From: Lysobacterales bacterium
Lineage (GTDB): Bacteria; Pseudomonadota; Gammaproteobacteria; Xanthomonadales; SZUA-36
Direction of reading: 5' to 3'
NCBI GenBank assembly: GCA_029287515.1
Contig: JARFQZ010000262.1
Span: 1 to 15,075 of the forward strand
DNA length: 15,075 nt
The position numbers and the translations under genes were made by a program. Below the pieces are notes generated by a model. That model made no database searches. It was not told where the DNA came from and saw nothing but the letters and a program-made list of their open reading frames with translations. Positions within the stretch are counted from its first letter, which is position 1. The number at the start of each line of letters is the position of its first letter. Positions 6,013-14,642 of this stretch are shown here, one piece after another.

Positions 6013-9000
6013 TCATACCAAAGAGGATTCCTCGTCGTCCCTGGCCGCGCGCTGCATCTGGTCGATCAGGCGCGACACCTTCTGTGGAGACGAAGTATTT
6101 CGTGCAAACAAGGCGTACAAAGCGGGCACGATAAACAGGGTCAGCAAGGCAGAAATGGCCACTCCAAAAACGATCACGATACCGATTGGTTGCCTTGATT
6201 CCCACCCGGCGCCGCTGCCGAACAACAGTGGAAAAGCGCCGAATGTCGTTGCGGCGCTGGTCATCAGTATCGGCCTGAAACGCACGGTTGCCGCCTCGAG
6301 GACCGCCTCTGTGATTTCCATGCCCCGGTCACGTAGCTGGTTGGCAAATTCAACGATCAGAACGCCATTCTTGGCCGAAAGCCCGATCAGGAGAATCGCA
6401 CCGATCTGGCTGAAAACATTGACCGATGATCCATAGAAATGCAGCCCCGCCAGTGCGCCCGTCATCGCCAGCGGCACCGTGACCAGGATGATCATCGGAT
6501 TGACGAAACTTTCAAACTGGGCCGCCAGCACCAGGAAAACGACCAGCAAAGCCATACCGAACGTCAGGTAAAGGGAACTTCCGGACTCAAGGTATTCCTT
6601 GCTCTCGCCATCCCAGCTGGTACGCGCGGTTGACGGCAGGGTCTCCGAGGCAATCCGCGCCATGGCCTCTATGCCGTCGCCCAGGCTTACCCCGTCCGCA
6701 AGACCTGCCTCGATGGTTATTGAGCGCATCCGGTCGTGCCGGTTAAGCCGCGCAGGTCCGGCGGTTTCGGTGATGCGCACGAGGTTGCTCAGCGGCACCA
6801 GGCCGCCCGTCAGATCAGAACGGACGTAAAGATTGGTCAGGTCATCCGGGCTGGCGCGGTCGGCTTCCTTGCCCATCAGTATCACGCTGTATTCGCGACC
6901 GCGATCGATGTAAGTCGTGACTTTGCGGGAGCCCAGCATGGTCTCGAGGGTGCGGCCGACCGACTGCAACGATACACCCAGGGCTGACGAACGGTCGCGG
7001 TCTACCGAGATGTTCATCTGGGGCTTTCTTTCCTGGTAATCACTGTCAGCATTGATCAGCTCGGGAACATCTTCCAGGGCGACCAGCAACTGGTCGCGCC
7101 ATTCGCGCAACTGGTCATAATCCGGCCCGCCCAGCACCAGTTCAACCGGACTTCTGTCCGACCTCAGACCCAGGCTGGCCGGATGGAAAACAAAGGAGCG
7201 GACCCCGGGCAGTTCCTGCAGGCGGATCCTGATCCGGCTGCCGATATCCTTGTCGCTTTCATCGCGCTGAGACCAGTTTTCGAGCAGGACGATCGAACGG
7301 GCTGAATTCACTTCCGCACCACCCCAACTGCCGGGCAAACGCGTGATGAAGCGGCGCACCGATTCGGAGTCGCCCACCTCTTCCTGCAGGATGGCCTCCA
7401 TTCTCCGTGCATAACCGTCCATGTACTCGAGGCTTGCACCCTCCGGCGCCCGCAGAAGGATGAAAAAAGCGCCCCGGTCCTCGGCCGGCGCATATTCGGC
7501 AGGCAGTGAATGCATCATCCAGGCAGCGCTGCCGCTGAGGCCGAGCAGAAGCGCCATCGCGACCCAGGGAAATGCCACGAATTTTTCCAGGACTCTGCGG
7601 TATTGCGCGGCAAATCGCCTGAAGGCATTGTCGACCATTCGCGTCAGGCCTGACCCGAGGCTGCGCCGGTGCAGCATTTTCGAGCACAGCATGGGCGTCA
7701 GGGTAAGCGCCACCAGGCTGGAGAAAAGCACGGCTGCAGCCAGCGTGATACCGAATTCGCGGAACAGGCGGCCGAGGTCGCCTTCAATGAACGAAAGCGG
7801 CACGAAAACGGCCACCAGGACCAGCGTGGTCGCGATAACCGCAAACCCAATCTCGTTAGAGCCCTCCAGGGCCGCCAGCAGCGGACGCTGTCCGTCCTCG
7901 ATTCGCCGGTAGATATTTTCCAGCACGACGATGGCGTCATCCACGACCAGGCCAATAGCCAGCACCAGCCCCAGAAGGGTCAGGATATTGATCGTGTAAC
8001 CGAATGCCGACATGACAATAAACGTGGATACGACCGATACCGGGACGACCAGCGCGGGGATCAGCGTCACGGTGAACGAACCCAGGAAAAGATAAATAAC
8101 GACCAGCACCAGGCCGATTGCTATCAGCAACGCCTTGTAGACTTCCTCCATTGAAGCTTCGATAAACTCCGCGCGGTCGTAGTTGACCTGCAGGTCCATA
8201 CCTTCCGGCACCTGCGAAGCCAGCACATCGATTTCTTTTCTCACTTCACGCGAGACCGCCACGCTATTCGCTTTGGATAGTTGCTCGATGGCCAGCGATA
8301 CGGCATCTATCCCGTCCGCCCGGGCAATACTCCGCTCGTTTTCCGCACCAATCCTTACATCGGCCACCTCTCCCAGCTTCACCGCCTGGCCGTCCGGACC
8401 CCTGCCCACAACCAGCTTTCTGAAATCTTCCTCGGCCGTAAAACCGGTAGCCGTGCGCAGCGTGAATTCGCGGGAAATAGATTCGAGCCTTCCTGCCGGA
8501 AGCTCCACGTTTTCGGATCTCAGCGCTGTCTCGACATCCGCAACGGTGAGACCACGGGCCGCAAGCGCCTCGCGGGACAACCAGATTCGCATGGCGTAGC
8601 GCCTCGCCCCCGAAATCTGCACACGGGCCACGCCCGGCACCGTGGAAAACCGGTCGATCAGGTAGCGGTCCGCGTAGTCCGTCAGTTCCAGCCCCGAATG
8701 CCGGTCCGAGGTGAGGTTGAGGTACATGACAGCCTGCCGGGTCGCATCGACCTTGGCGATTTCTGGCGGATCGGCCTCGGTGGGCAACTGGTCGACCACC
8801 CGCGAGACCCGGTCCCTGATGTCGTTGGCCGCGGCATCGATATCACGTTCCAGAGTGAATTCCACGCGGATGTCGGAGCGCTCGTCACGGCTGGTGGACG
8901 TCAGTTTCTCGACGCCCTCGATGCCTGAAATGACGTCCTCGATCACCTGAGTGACCTTGGTCTCCACGACCTCCGCCGAGGCCCCGCGATAACTGGTTTC

Positions 9001-9141
9001 GATGGATACCACGGGCACTTCTATGTCCGGGTACTGACGGACCGGCATGCCGCTCATTGCGGCGAGCCCCAGAATGACCAGCAAGGCAGAAATCACCGTT
9101 GCAAAAACCGGCCGCCTGACCGAATGACTGGAAATGATCAT
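6013..9141 (-). CDS. RND multidrug efflux transporter, inner-membrane pump (HAE-1 type)
   Basis: A 1042-residue AcrB/MexB-type pump, full length for the family (about 1030-1050). RND pumps work as trimers and expel drugs or other amphiphiles through a periplasmic adaptor and a TolC-like channel, driven by proton entry. Seen here: the N-terminal first membrane helix (about 9-29) followed by MPVRQYPDIEVP; two large periplasmic portions with the duplicated architecture; the TM4 proton-relay pair in GLVVDDAIVVLENIYRR (D401, D402); and the TM10 lysine in IGLSAKNGVLIVEFANQ (K924). The family motif FRPILMTSAATTFGAFPL follows at about 950. The proton relay is therefore intact. The ATG at 9141 overlaps the MFP stop in ATGA, indicating translational coupling. 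Substrate cannot be read from the sequence; a heavy-metal pump is unlikely given the HAE-1 character. No outer-membrane channel gene is next to it. Confidence 0.95.
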   Translation of the reverse strand: MIISSHSVRRPVFATVISALLVILGLAAMSGMPVRQYPDIEVPVVSIETSYRGASAEVVETKVTQVIEDVISGIEGVEKLTSTSRDERSDIRVEFTLERDIDAAANDIRDRVSRVVDQLPTEADPPEIAKVDATRQAVMYLNLTSDRHSGLELTDYADRYLIDRFSTVPGVARVQISGARRYAMRIWLSREALAARGLTVADVETALRSENVELPAGRLESISREFTLRTATGFTAEEDFRKLVVGRGPDGQAVKLGEVADVRIGAENERSIARADGIDAVSLAIEQLSKANSVAVSREVRKEIDVLASQVPEGMDLQVNYDRAEFIEASMEEVYKALLIAIGLVLVVIYLFLGSFTVTLIPALVVPVSVVSTFIVMSAFGYTINILTLLGLVLAIGLVVDDAIVVLENIYRRIEDGQRPLLAALEGSNEIGFAVIATTLVLVAVFVPLSFIEGDLGRLFREFGITLAAAVLFSSLVALTLTPMLCSKMLHRRSLGSGLTRMVDNAFRRFAAQYRRVLEKFVAFPWVAMALLLGLSGSAAWMMHSLPAEYAPAEDRGAFFILLRAPEGASLEYMDGYARRMEAILQEEVGDSESVRRFITRLPGSWGGAEVNSARSIVLLENWSQRDESDKDIGSRIRIRLQELPGVRSFVFHPASLGLRSDRSPVELVLGGPDYDQLREWRDQLLVALEDVPELINADSDYQERKPQMNISVDRDRSSALGVSLQSVGRTLETMLGSRKVTTYIDRGREYSVILMGKEADRASPDDLTNLYVRSDLTGGLVPLSNLVRITETAGPARLNRHDRMRSITIEAGLADGVSLGDGIEAMARIASETLPSTARTSWDGESKEYLESGSSLYLTFGMALLVVFLVLAAQFESFVNPMIILVTVPLAMTGALAGLHFYGSSVNVFSQIGAILLIGLSAKNGVLIVEFANQLRDRGMEITEAVLEAATVRFRPILMTSAATTFGAFPLLFGSGAGWESRQPIGIVIVFGVAISALLTLFIVPALYALFARNTSSPQKVSRLIDQMQRAARDDEESSLV

Positions 9142-10163
9142 CGTTGCTCGATGATCTGGACAGGCTGGCCGGGCCTGGCTTTCTGCGTACCTTCGATGAT
9201 CACGAGGTCGCCGGGGGCCAGGCCGTCCAGCACTTCTATTTCGCCCGGGCGCCTCCGCCCGGTAGTCACTTCACGCCGGGCCACGAGGTTTTCCCCGTCC
9301 ACCACGAACACGTATTGCTTGCTGCGTTCGGGTACGATTGCCTGCTCGGGAACCACCAACGACCGAACGTCTTCCTTGAGCAGCGATACGGTCAGGAACA
9401 TGCCGGGCCGCAAGCGGACTTCCTCATTGGGCAACAGCGCGCGAACCGTTATCGTCCGGCTGATCGGGTCTACACGGGTATCGATGGAGATCACCGTTCC
9501 CCGGAAAACCAGGTCCGGCCAGGCCGCGCTGCGGGCATTGACGTTCAGCCCGATCGACAACCGCGAAATAAACACCTCCGGTACATCAAAGTCGAGCTTG
9601 ATGCTGGATGTGTCATCCAGGGTGGTGATTACGGTTAACGGACTGACCACGCTGCCCAGGCTGACCCGCCTGAGCCCCAGTTGCCCGGCAAAAGGCGCCC
9701 GGATCGTGGTGTGGTTGAGCCGGGACTGTGCGGCATTGACGGCAGCCTGATCCGCATCCCGCCGGGCTTCCAATTGCTCCAGTTCCGACTCCGACACGAC
9801 CCGGTTTTTGAACAGTTCCCGGGAACGGCGAAGCTGGCTTTCCGAATCGACCAGCGCTGCCCTTGCGGCCGCCAGGTCCGCCAGCGGCTCGGAATTTTCC
9901 AGGCGCAGCAGGATATCGCCCTCGCCGACCGTCTGACCCTCTTCGAAAAGAATTTCGGTAACCGCAGCGGTTATTTCCGGCCTGATGTCCACGGCTTCGT
10001 TCGCCCTCGCGTTGCCCAGAGCTTCGGCTGAAAGGGGAAACGACTCGATCGTGGCTTCACTGACGACTACGCCGGGCGCTGCCCGCTGCCCCCCCGGCTG
10101 TGCCAACACGCTGGTTGACAACAACGCCACCAGCATGAAAGTCGAAACGTATTTCACAAGCAT
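9138..10163 (-). CDS. RND efflux periplasmic adaptor (membrane fusion protein)
   Basis: A 341-residue adaptor of the AcrA/MexA/HlyD type that links the RND pump to an outer-membrane channel. The N-terminus is a signal peptide (MLVKYVSTFMLVALLSTSVLA) with no lipobox cysteine, so the mature protein is probably free in the periplasm rather than a lipoprotein as in AcrA. Next come a first lipoyl half-motif (ITAAVTEILFEEGQTVGEGDILLRL), a short alpha-hairpin of heptad character (ADLAAARAALVDSESQLRRS and on), and the second lipoyl half (TIRAPFAGQLGLRRVSLGSVV). A beta-barrel with DTRVDPISRTITVRA and the C-terminal membrane-proximal domain with VPEQAIVPER complete the order. The ATG at 10163 is chosen because it directly begins the signal peptide. 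In-frame ATGs at 10175 and 10220 are also open, but the latter would place the coding region across a terminator hairpin. It shares ATGA with the pump gene. Confidence 0.92.
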   Translation of the reverse strand: MLVKYVSTFMLVALLSTSVLAQPGGQRAAPGVVVSEATIESFPLSAEALGNARANEAVDIRPEITAAVTEILFEEGQTVGEGDILLRLENSEPLADLAAARAALVDSESQLRRSRELFKNRVVSESELEQLEARRDADQAAVNAAQSRLNHTTIRAPFAGQLGLRRVSLGSVVSPLTVITTLDDTSSIKLDFDVPEVFISRLSIGLNVNARSAAWPDLVFRGTVISIDTRVDPISRTITVRALLPNEEVRLRPGMFLTVSLLKEDVRSLVVPEQAIVPERSKQYVFVVDGENLVARREVTTGRRRPGEIEVLDGLAPGDLVIIEGTQKARPGQPVQIIEQR

Positions 10164-10184
10164 GTCGTCAATCATACCTGTAAT

Positions 10185-10216
10185 AAAAAAGGCCGGCATG
10201 CCGCCGGCCCTTTTTT
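10185..10216 (-). terminator. Strong, near-symmetrical intrinsic terminator after the TonB receptor gene
   Basis: GGCCGGC (10191-10197) pairs with GCCGGCC (10203-10209) around a 5-nt loop. Read leftward, the stem is followed directly by six T (the A run at 10185-10190); read rightward, six T follow after one C (10211-10216). It lies 20 bases past the receptor stop and ends only about 22 bases before the MFP start, so it should separate the two leftward transcripts. Confidence 0.88.
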
Positions 10217-10235
10217 GCATTGAAATAATGACGGA

Positions 10236-12506
10236 TCAGTAACGCCATGCGTACTCAACACCCCAGGTACGCGGATTGTTCACGATACCGGTCAGGTTGT
10301 TGAAATCGATCGTGTAGATGTTTCTTTCCCGGTCGCTGATATTCCGGCCGAAAAACGACAGGTCGTGGTTTCCTTCGCCAAAACGGTATCCGATGCGAAG
10401 CCCGATCTCGGACAGTGACTTGCCGCGGTATTCCTTTGCTTCGTAAAGCACGAAGTTAATCTTGCTGCGGTATACCCAGTCACCCTGGAAGTAAATCGTG
10501 CCGGATTCCAACTGCTTCGACCAATCCACGATCAGATTCGAAGTGATCTTGGGCGCTTGCGGCAGAGGATTACCGTCGATCAGGAACGAACCTTCCACGT
10601 CACCGGGGGGATTGGTCACCGTGCAGGGCGCGCCGCAGCCTGCCACGGCCAGGTTTTCATCGTCGATCTCGGTGTCGGTATAACCCATGCTGTAGGTAAT
10701 CAGCAAATCAGGCGTCAGCTGTGCCTGGAGGTCCAGTTCAAAACCCTTGCCCTTGACGTTGTCGGCGTTAATGACCTGGTTGAAGTTGGCCTCGCCACCC
10801 ACGGCGGTCAGCTGCGCGTCATCCACCTTGTAGTAAAACAGGTTGAAGTTCACCCTCGCCCGGCCTCCGGCCAGGGTTGACTTGATGCCACCCTCGTATG
10901 AAATGGACGTCTCTGATTCGGCCACTGACACGGTATCGCCGAAGAGCAGGCGACCCTGGATTGAAGGCGCCCGGAAACCGGTTGCGATGCGGCCATACCA
11001 GTTGATGTCCTCGTTCTGGAAATAGTTCGCCGTGACATCCCAGGTGACCTTGTCGTCATCGGGGTCAGCATAGATCGGACCCAGCGGTGGAACACCCAGG
11101 AAAGACAGGGGTGACAGGTAACGTTCCGCCCAGTAATCCTTTTCGTCGTGCGAATAACGGATACCGGCGCCAAGCCGCCACTTCTCGGATACGTCCCAGG
11201 TGCCGGAACCGAAGAACGCGTAGGCCTTGGTTTTCTGCCACTGCTCAACCAGGCCGTTCACATCGCCGCCAAATAACGTGGCGTAATTGATCGTGTCTAT
11301 CGTGAATTTCTCGTTGAAGTAGAAAAAGCCGGCAAGCCAGTTGAACGCGCCACCGGTGTTCGAAGTCAGCCTGAACTCCTGCGTCCACTGCCGGTGATCG
11401 GGCATGCCGTCGGCGGTTTCAGCATCAAAGGGAATAAATCCCGGGCCGCAGTCACCTATCACGAAGCAGCCGCCGAAACCGCCATCGATATCACCGCGAC
11501 TGAACAGCTCGACGTTTTCATAACCGGTAATGGAGGTCAGTGTCATGTTGGAGAAGTCCCACTCCAGCTTGGCGAAGCCGCCCCACTGGGTGAGATCCTG
11601 CTCGTTCTGCCCGTCGAAGAAAACCGTGTCACGGTCGTAGTACTCATCGTTCAGGCCATTACTGCCCGGCTCGATGATGTTGGCGCGAAACAGGATCGCG
11701 CTGCCATCGAGATCACGGTAATGCACATTGAACAACGCGCGGAAGTCGCCGCCGTTGTCGTAAGCGACCTGCAGGCGCGCGGCCCATTCGTCAAAACCGC
11801 TGTACGCATCCTTCTCGCCGGTGTAGCCGTTGTCTACCCAGTCGTCCTGGTGCATGTACAACAGGGAAAATCGGGTAGACCAGCCGTTGCCGAACCCGGT
11901 GCCGAAGGCGCCTTCGATCCGGGACGCGTTATAGGTGCCGTAGGATGCCCGGAAGTAGCCGTCGGGCACATCAACCGGCTTGACCGAATCGAGTTTCACG
12001 ATACCGGCCGGGGTGTTTCGTCCAAACAGTGTGCCCTGCGGACCGCGCAGGACTTCGACCCGTTCAACGTCGAACACCGGAAAGCCTTTCAGAATCGGGT
12101 TTTCCTGGACGATTTCGTCCACGACATAGGAAACCGGCTGGGAAGCATTCAGATCAAAATCCGTATTGCCGTAACCACGGATGTAGAAACGCGGGAACAC
12201 CCTGCCGAAAGAAGACTCGATGGTCAGGTTGGCCACACGGCCGCTCATGAACCTGATGTCCGGCACACCGGCCGACATCTGTTCAATCTGCGACTGGTTC
12301 AGCGCCGTGATGGAAATCGGAATGTCCTGGATATTTTCGGCGCGCTTGGTCGCTGTAACGATGACTTCTTCGAGGACGCCCTCTGCAGCGTCGTCAGTTG
12401 CGTCCTGGGCCATGGCGTTACCGCCGATTGCCGAGGCCAGCAGGATAACCGGAACGGAACAGACCGATCCCGCCCGGAGAAAGCGTGGAGTGTGCAGTTT
12501 TTTCAT
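10236..12506 (-). CDS. TonB-dependent outer-membrane receptor
   Basis: A 756-residue outer-membrane receptor for energised uptake of iron complexes, vitamins or other scarce nutrients. It has a signal peptide (cleavage likely at AMA-Q, after residue 33) and a TonB-box region EEVIVTATKR (46-55). A plug domain follows, with SITALNQSQIEQM, RGYGNTDFD and the hallmark VEVLRGPQGTLFGRNTPAG (150-168). The remainder shows alternating aromatic beta-strands of a 22-strand barrel and ends in WRY, an aromatic C-terminus as required for outer-membrane insertion. Two closely spaced cysteine pairs (GGCFVIGDCGPG and GCGAPCTV) probably form disulfides in extracellular loops. The plug type fits the broad family often labelled iron-complex receptors in marine and xanthomonad-like Proteobacteria, but the ligand cannot be told. 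No Fur box is evident upstream. It is divergent from dbpA and ends in a strong terminator before the efflux genes. Confidence 0.93.
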   Translation of the reverse strand: MKKLHTPRFLRAGSVCSVPVILLASAIGGNAMAQDATDDAAEGVLEEVIVTATKRAENIQDIPISITALNQSQIEQMSAGVPDIRFMSGRVANLTIESSFGRVFPRFYIRGYGNTDFDLNASQPVSYVVDEIVQENPILKGFPVFDVERVEVLRGPQGTLFGRNTPAGIVKLDSVKPVDVPDGYFRASYGTYNASRIEGAFGTGFGNGWSTRFSLLYMHQDDWVDNGYTGEKDAYSGFDEWAARLQVAYDNGGDFRALFNVHYRDLDGSAILFRANIIEPGSNGLNDEYYDRDTVFFDGQNEQDLTQWGGFAKLEWDFSNMTLTSITGYENVELFSRGDIDGGFGGCFVIGDCGPGFIPFDAETADGMPDHRQWTQEFRLTSNTGGAFNWLAGFFYFNEKFTIDTINYATLFGGDVNGLVEQWQKTKAYAFFGSGTWDVSEKWRLGAGIRYSHDEKDYWAERYLSPLSFLGVPPLGPIYADPDDDKVTWDVTANYFQNEDINWYGRIATGFRAPSIQGRLLFGDTVSVAESETSISYEGGIKSTLAGGRARVNFNLFYYKVDDAQLTAVGGEANFNQVINADNVKGKGFELDLQAQLTPDLLITYSMGYTDTEIDDENLAVAGCGAPCTVTNPPGDVEGSFLIDGNPLPQAPKITSNLIVDWSKQLESGTIYFQGDWVYRSKINFVLYEAKEYRGKSLSEIGLRIGYRFGEGNHDLSFFGRNISDRERNIYTIDFNNLTGIVNNPRTWGVEYAWRY

Positions 12507-12560
12507 TTTATGCCGCCGTTATACGTTTGAGTTGATTGAAGCCCGTTGCAGGCTGCTGCC

Positions 12561-12586
12561 GGTAAAAATTGATTCAGTTTTATACC
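12561..12586. promoter_or_regulatory. Imperfect inverted repeat between divergent genes, possible operator
   Basis: The 112-base gap between the receptor and dbpA starts contains the half-site GGTAAAAA (12561-12568). Its near-perfect inverted partner (12579-12586, reading GGTATAAA on the other strand) lies 10 bases away. Seven of eight positions match and the half-site centres are 18 bases apart, fitting a dimeric regulator. The right half also forms a TATAAA on the leftward strand that could act as a -10 box for the receptor gene, though no good -35 was found. Confidence 0.25.
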
Positions 12587-12618
12587 ATATTCCAACCGTC
12601 TTGCGCTATCCTTCGCCG

Positions 12619-14001
12619 ATGAATTTTTCCTTTGACCGGTTGCAACTGGACGAGGATCTGCTGAACAATCTCCAGACGCTCGGCTACCAGTCCATGACGC
12701 CCATACAGAAGAGCAGCCTGCCGCCGGTGCTGAAGGGCGCTGACGTCATTGCCCAGGCTAAAACCGGCTCTGGAAAAACTGCCGCTTTCGGTCTCGGGCT
12801 GCTGCAGAAACTCGAAGTGAAACGTTACCGTGTCCAGTCCCTGGTGTTGTGCCCCACCCGCGAACTGGCCGACCAGGTTGCCCGGGAGTTGCGCAGACTC
12901 GCCAGGGCCAGGCACAACGTCAAGATCCTGACTCTGTGCGGCGGCATGCCGTTCGGGCCACAGGTCGGCTCTCTGGAGCACGGCGCACATATCGTCGCCG
13001 GCACACCCGGCAGGATCGAAGAGCACCTGAGGAAGCGGACGCTCAAAACCGGGGAAATCAACACACTGGTGCTGGACGAGGCGGACCGCATGCTGGACAT
13101 GGGCTTCCAGGACTCTCTGGACGCCATCGTTTCCTGCCTGCCCCGGGAGCGGCAGACCCTGCTGTTCAGCGCCACTTACCCCGAGCAGATTCAAGCTCTG
13201 GCCAAACGGGTCACGATCAACCCCGTCATGGTGAAAGTGGAGTCAACGCACGATGCGAAGAGCATCCGCCAGCATTTCTACAATTTCGGCCAGAGCAAGC
13301 ACAGGATGACTGCTCTTCGGCTGCTGCTGCTGAAACTGCGCCCAACTTCCGCGTTGGTATTCTGCAACACGAAACGGGAATCAGACGAAGTGGCCGACGA
13401 GCTGCGAAGCCACGGCCTTGAAGCGCTGGCGCTGCACGGCGATCTTGAGCAGCGCGAACGTGACCAGGTACTGGTGCGGTTTGCCAACCGCAGCGTTTCT
13501 GTCCTGGTGGCGACCGACGTGGCCGCCCGCGGCCTGGATATCGAGTCACTGGACGCGGTGATCAACTATCACATGGCCCGCGACCCCGAAGTGCATGTTC
13601 ACCGGATCGGACGGACTGGCCGGGCAGGAAGCAAAGGCCTGGCGTGCACCCTGTTCAGTGAAAAAGAGCACTACAAGGTTGAGCGGCTGGAAAACTACCT
13701 GGACCAATCGATTGAACCCGAAAAGCTGCCTCCATTCAGCCTGCTGGAAAAACCGGCCTACAAGCCTCCCATGGCCACCCTGCAGATAGACGGCGGAAGG
13801 AAACAGAAAGTCAGGCCCGGAGACCTGCTGGGCGCGCTGACCGGGGAAAACGGCATCGCGGGCAAACAGGTTGGAAAAATCAATGTCTTCGACCAGTGTG
13901 CGTACGTTGCAGTTAGCCGTGACGCCGCGAGGCACGCATTGAGAAAGCTGAGGGACGGCAAAATCAAGGGACGCTCCTTTCGCGCAAGGCGTATTTCCTG
14001 A
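12619..14001 (+). CDS. dbpA: DEAD-box ATP-dependent RNA helicase DbpA
   Basis: A 460-residue cytoplasmic helicase close in length to E. coli DbpA (457), which is activated by hairpin 92 of 23S rRNA and acts in 50S subunit assembly. All family motifs are seen in order: Q motif ending MTPIQ (26-30), Walker A AKTGSGKT (47-54), PTRELAD (79-85), TPGR (129-132), DEAD (153-156), SAT (184-186), ATDVAARGLD (298-307) and HRIGRTGR (328-335). The C-terminal RNA-binding domain typical of DbpA occupies about 384-460, with ATLQIDGGRKQKVRPGDLLG (386-405) and a closing GKIKGRSFRARRI. That domain separates DbpA from RhlE, SrmB and CsdA. The frame extends upstream to 12220, antisense to the receptor gene; the ATG at 12619 begins the family similarity. 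The stop TGA shares one base with the next ATG. Confidence 0.95.
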   Translation: MNFSFDRLQLDEDLLNNLQTLGYQSMTPIQKSSLPPVLKGADVIAQAKTGSGKTAAFGLGLLQKLEVKRYRVQSLVLCPTRELADQVARELRRLARARHNVKILTLCGGMPFGPQVGSLEHGAHIVAGTPGRIEEHLRKRTLKTGEINTLVLDEADRMLDMGFQDSLDAIVSCLPRERQTLLFSATYPEQIQALAKRVTINPVMVKVESTHDAKSIRQHFYNFGQSKHRMTALRLLLLKLRPTSALVFCNTKRESDEVADELRSHGLEALALHGDLEQRERDQVLVRFANRSVSVLVATDVAARGLDIESLDAVINYHMARDPEVHVHRIGRTGRAGSKGLACTLFSEKEHYKVERLENYLDQSIEPEKLPPFSLLEKPAYKPPMATLQIDGGRKQKVRPGDLLGALTGENGIAGKQVGKINVFDQCAYVAVSRDAARHALRKLRDGKIKGRSFRARRIS

Positions 14002-14642
14002 TGACCCTGAATGTCTATTCCCCCGCTGAAGAACGTATCAACATCGGTTCCCACGCGCTGGGCCTGTTGCTGAGTGTTACGGCGTTTCTGCTATTGGTGC
14101 TCCGAGCTCAGTCTTATGACAACGCACTCTATACACTGAGTTTTGCCGTTTTCGGCGCCAGCCTGATCTGCCTTTACCTTGCATCCACGTTGTATCACAG
14201 CGCGAAGACCCTGAAGATGCGAACCCGTTTGCGGATCGTCGACCATGCCACGATATACATCCTGATCGCCGGCACTTACACCCCGTTTTGCCTGATCACG
14301 CTGAGCGGCCCGACCGGCTGGACCGTGTTCGCAGTCTCATGGGGCCTGGCGGCGGCTGGCCTGGTGCTCAAGCTGTTTTTCACCGGGCGGTTTCAGCTGC
14401 TGTCCACGCTGATGTACGTTTTCATGGGCTGGATCGTGATATTTGTCGTCAAGCCCATGATCGCCAACCTGCCACTGGCAGGGCTGGTCTGGCTGCTTGT
14501 CGGCGGCATTTCCTACACGACAGGCGCGGTGATCTACAGCATCAAAAGAATCCCGTTCAACCACGCCATATTTCACCTGTTCGTGCTGGCCGGTAGTTTC
14601 TGCCACTTCATCGCCGTCTACCAATACGTCTACCCGTCGTGA
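14001..14642 (+). CDS. trhA: Hemolysin III / TrhA family membrane protein (PAQR-like)
   Basis: A 213-residue seven-helix inner-membrane protein of the bacterial hemolysin III (YqfA/TrhA) family, related to eukaryotic adiponectin/progestin receptors. E. coli TrhA has been linked to membrane energy and lipid homeostasis; the hemolysin name is historical. The metal-site residues of the superfamily are present: H66 in STLYHSA, D81-H82 in VDHATIYILIAGTYTP, and H188/H192 in FNHAIFHLF with H202 in SFCHF. The N-terminus SPAEERINIGSHALG is the usual family opening. Hydrophobic segments cover most of residues 17-208. The start ATG overlaps the dbpA stop by one base (TGATG), so the two are probably translated in a coupled way. 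Its own stop lies inside GTGA, which carries the start of soxB. No functional link to either neighbour is known. Confidence 0.92.
   Translation: MTLNVYSPAEERINIGSHALGLLLSVTAFLLLVLRAQSYDNALYTLSFAVFGASLICLYLASTLYHSAKTLKMRTRLRIVDHATIYILIAGTYTPFCLITLSGPTGWTVFAVSWGLAAAGLVLKLFFTGRFQLLSTLMYVFMGWIVIFVVKPMIANLPLAGLVWLLVGGISYTTGAVIYSIKRIPFNHAIFHLFVLAGSFCHFIAVYQYVYPS

Noticed and set aside
8281..8928. Rightward open frame of 215 codons opposite the RND pump
   Set aside because: Antisense shadow of a full-length, well-conserved pump gene; no domain or ribosome site seen.
788..10216. Shared GGCCGGC core in the two intrinsic terminators (788-818 and 10185-10216) as a dispersed repeat
   Set aside because: The similarity is limited to the GC-rich stem core expected of terminators; loops and flanks differ.
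11394..12530. Long rightward open frame of 378 codons inside the TonB receptor gene
   Set aside because: It is exactly antisense to a receptor with complete family motifs, shows no recognisable domain, and such frames are common opposite GC-rich genes.
12220..12618. N-terminal extension of dbpA
   Set aside because: It would run antisense through the start of the TonB receptor and has no similarity to DbpA, which begins at the ATG at 12619.
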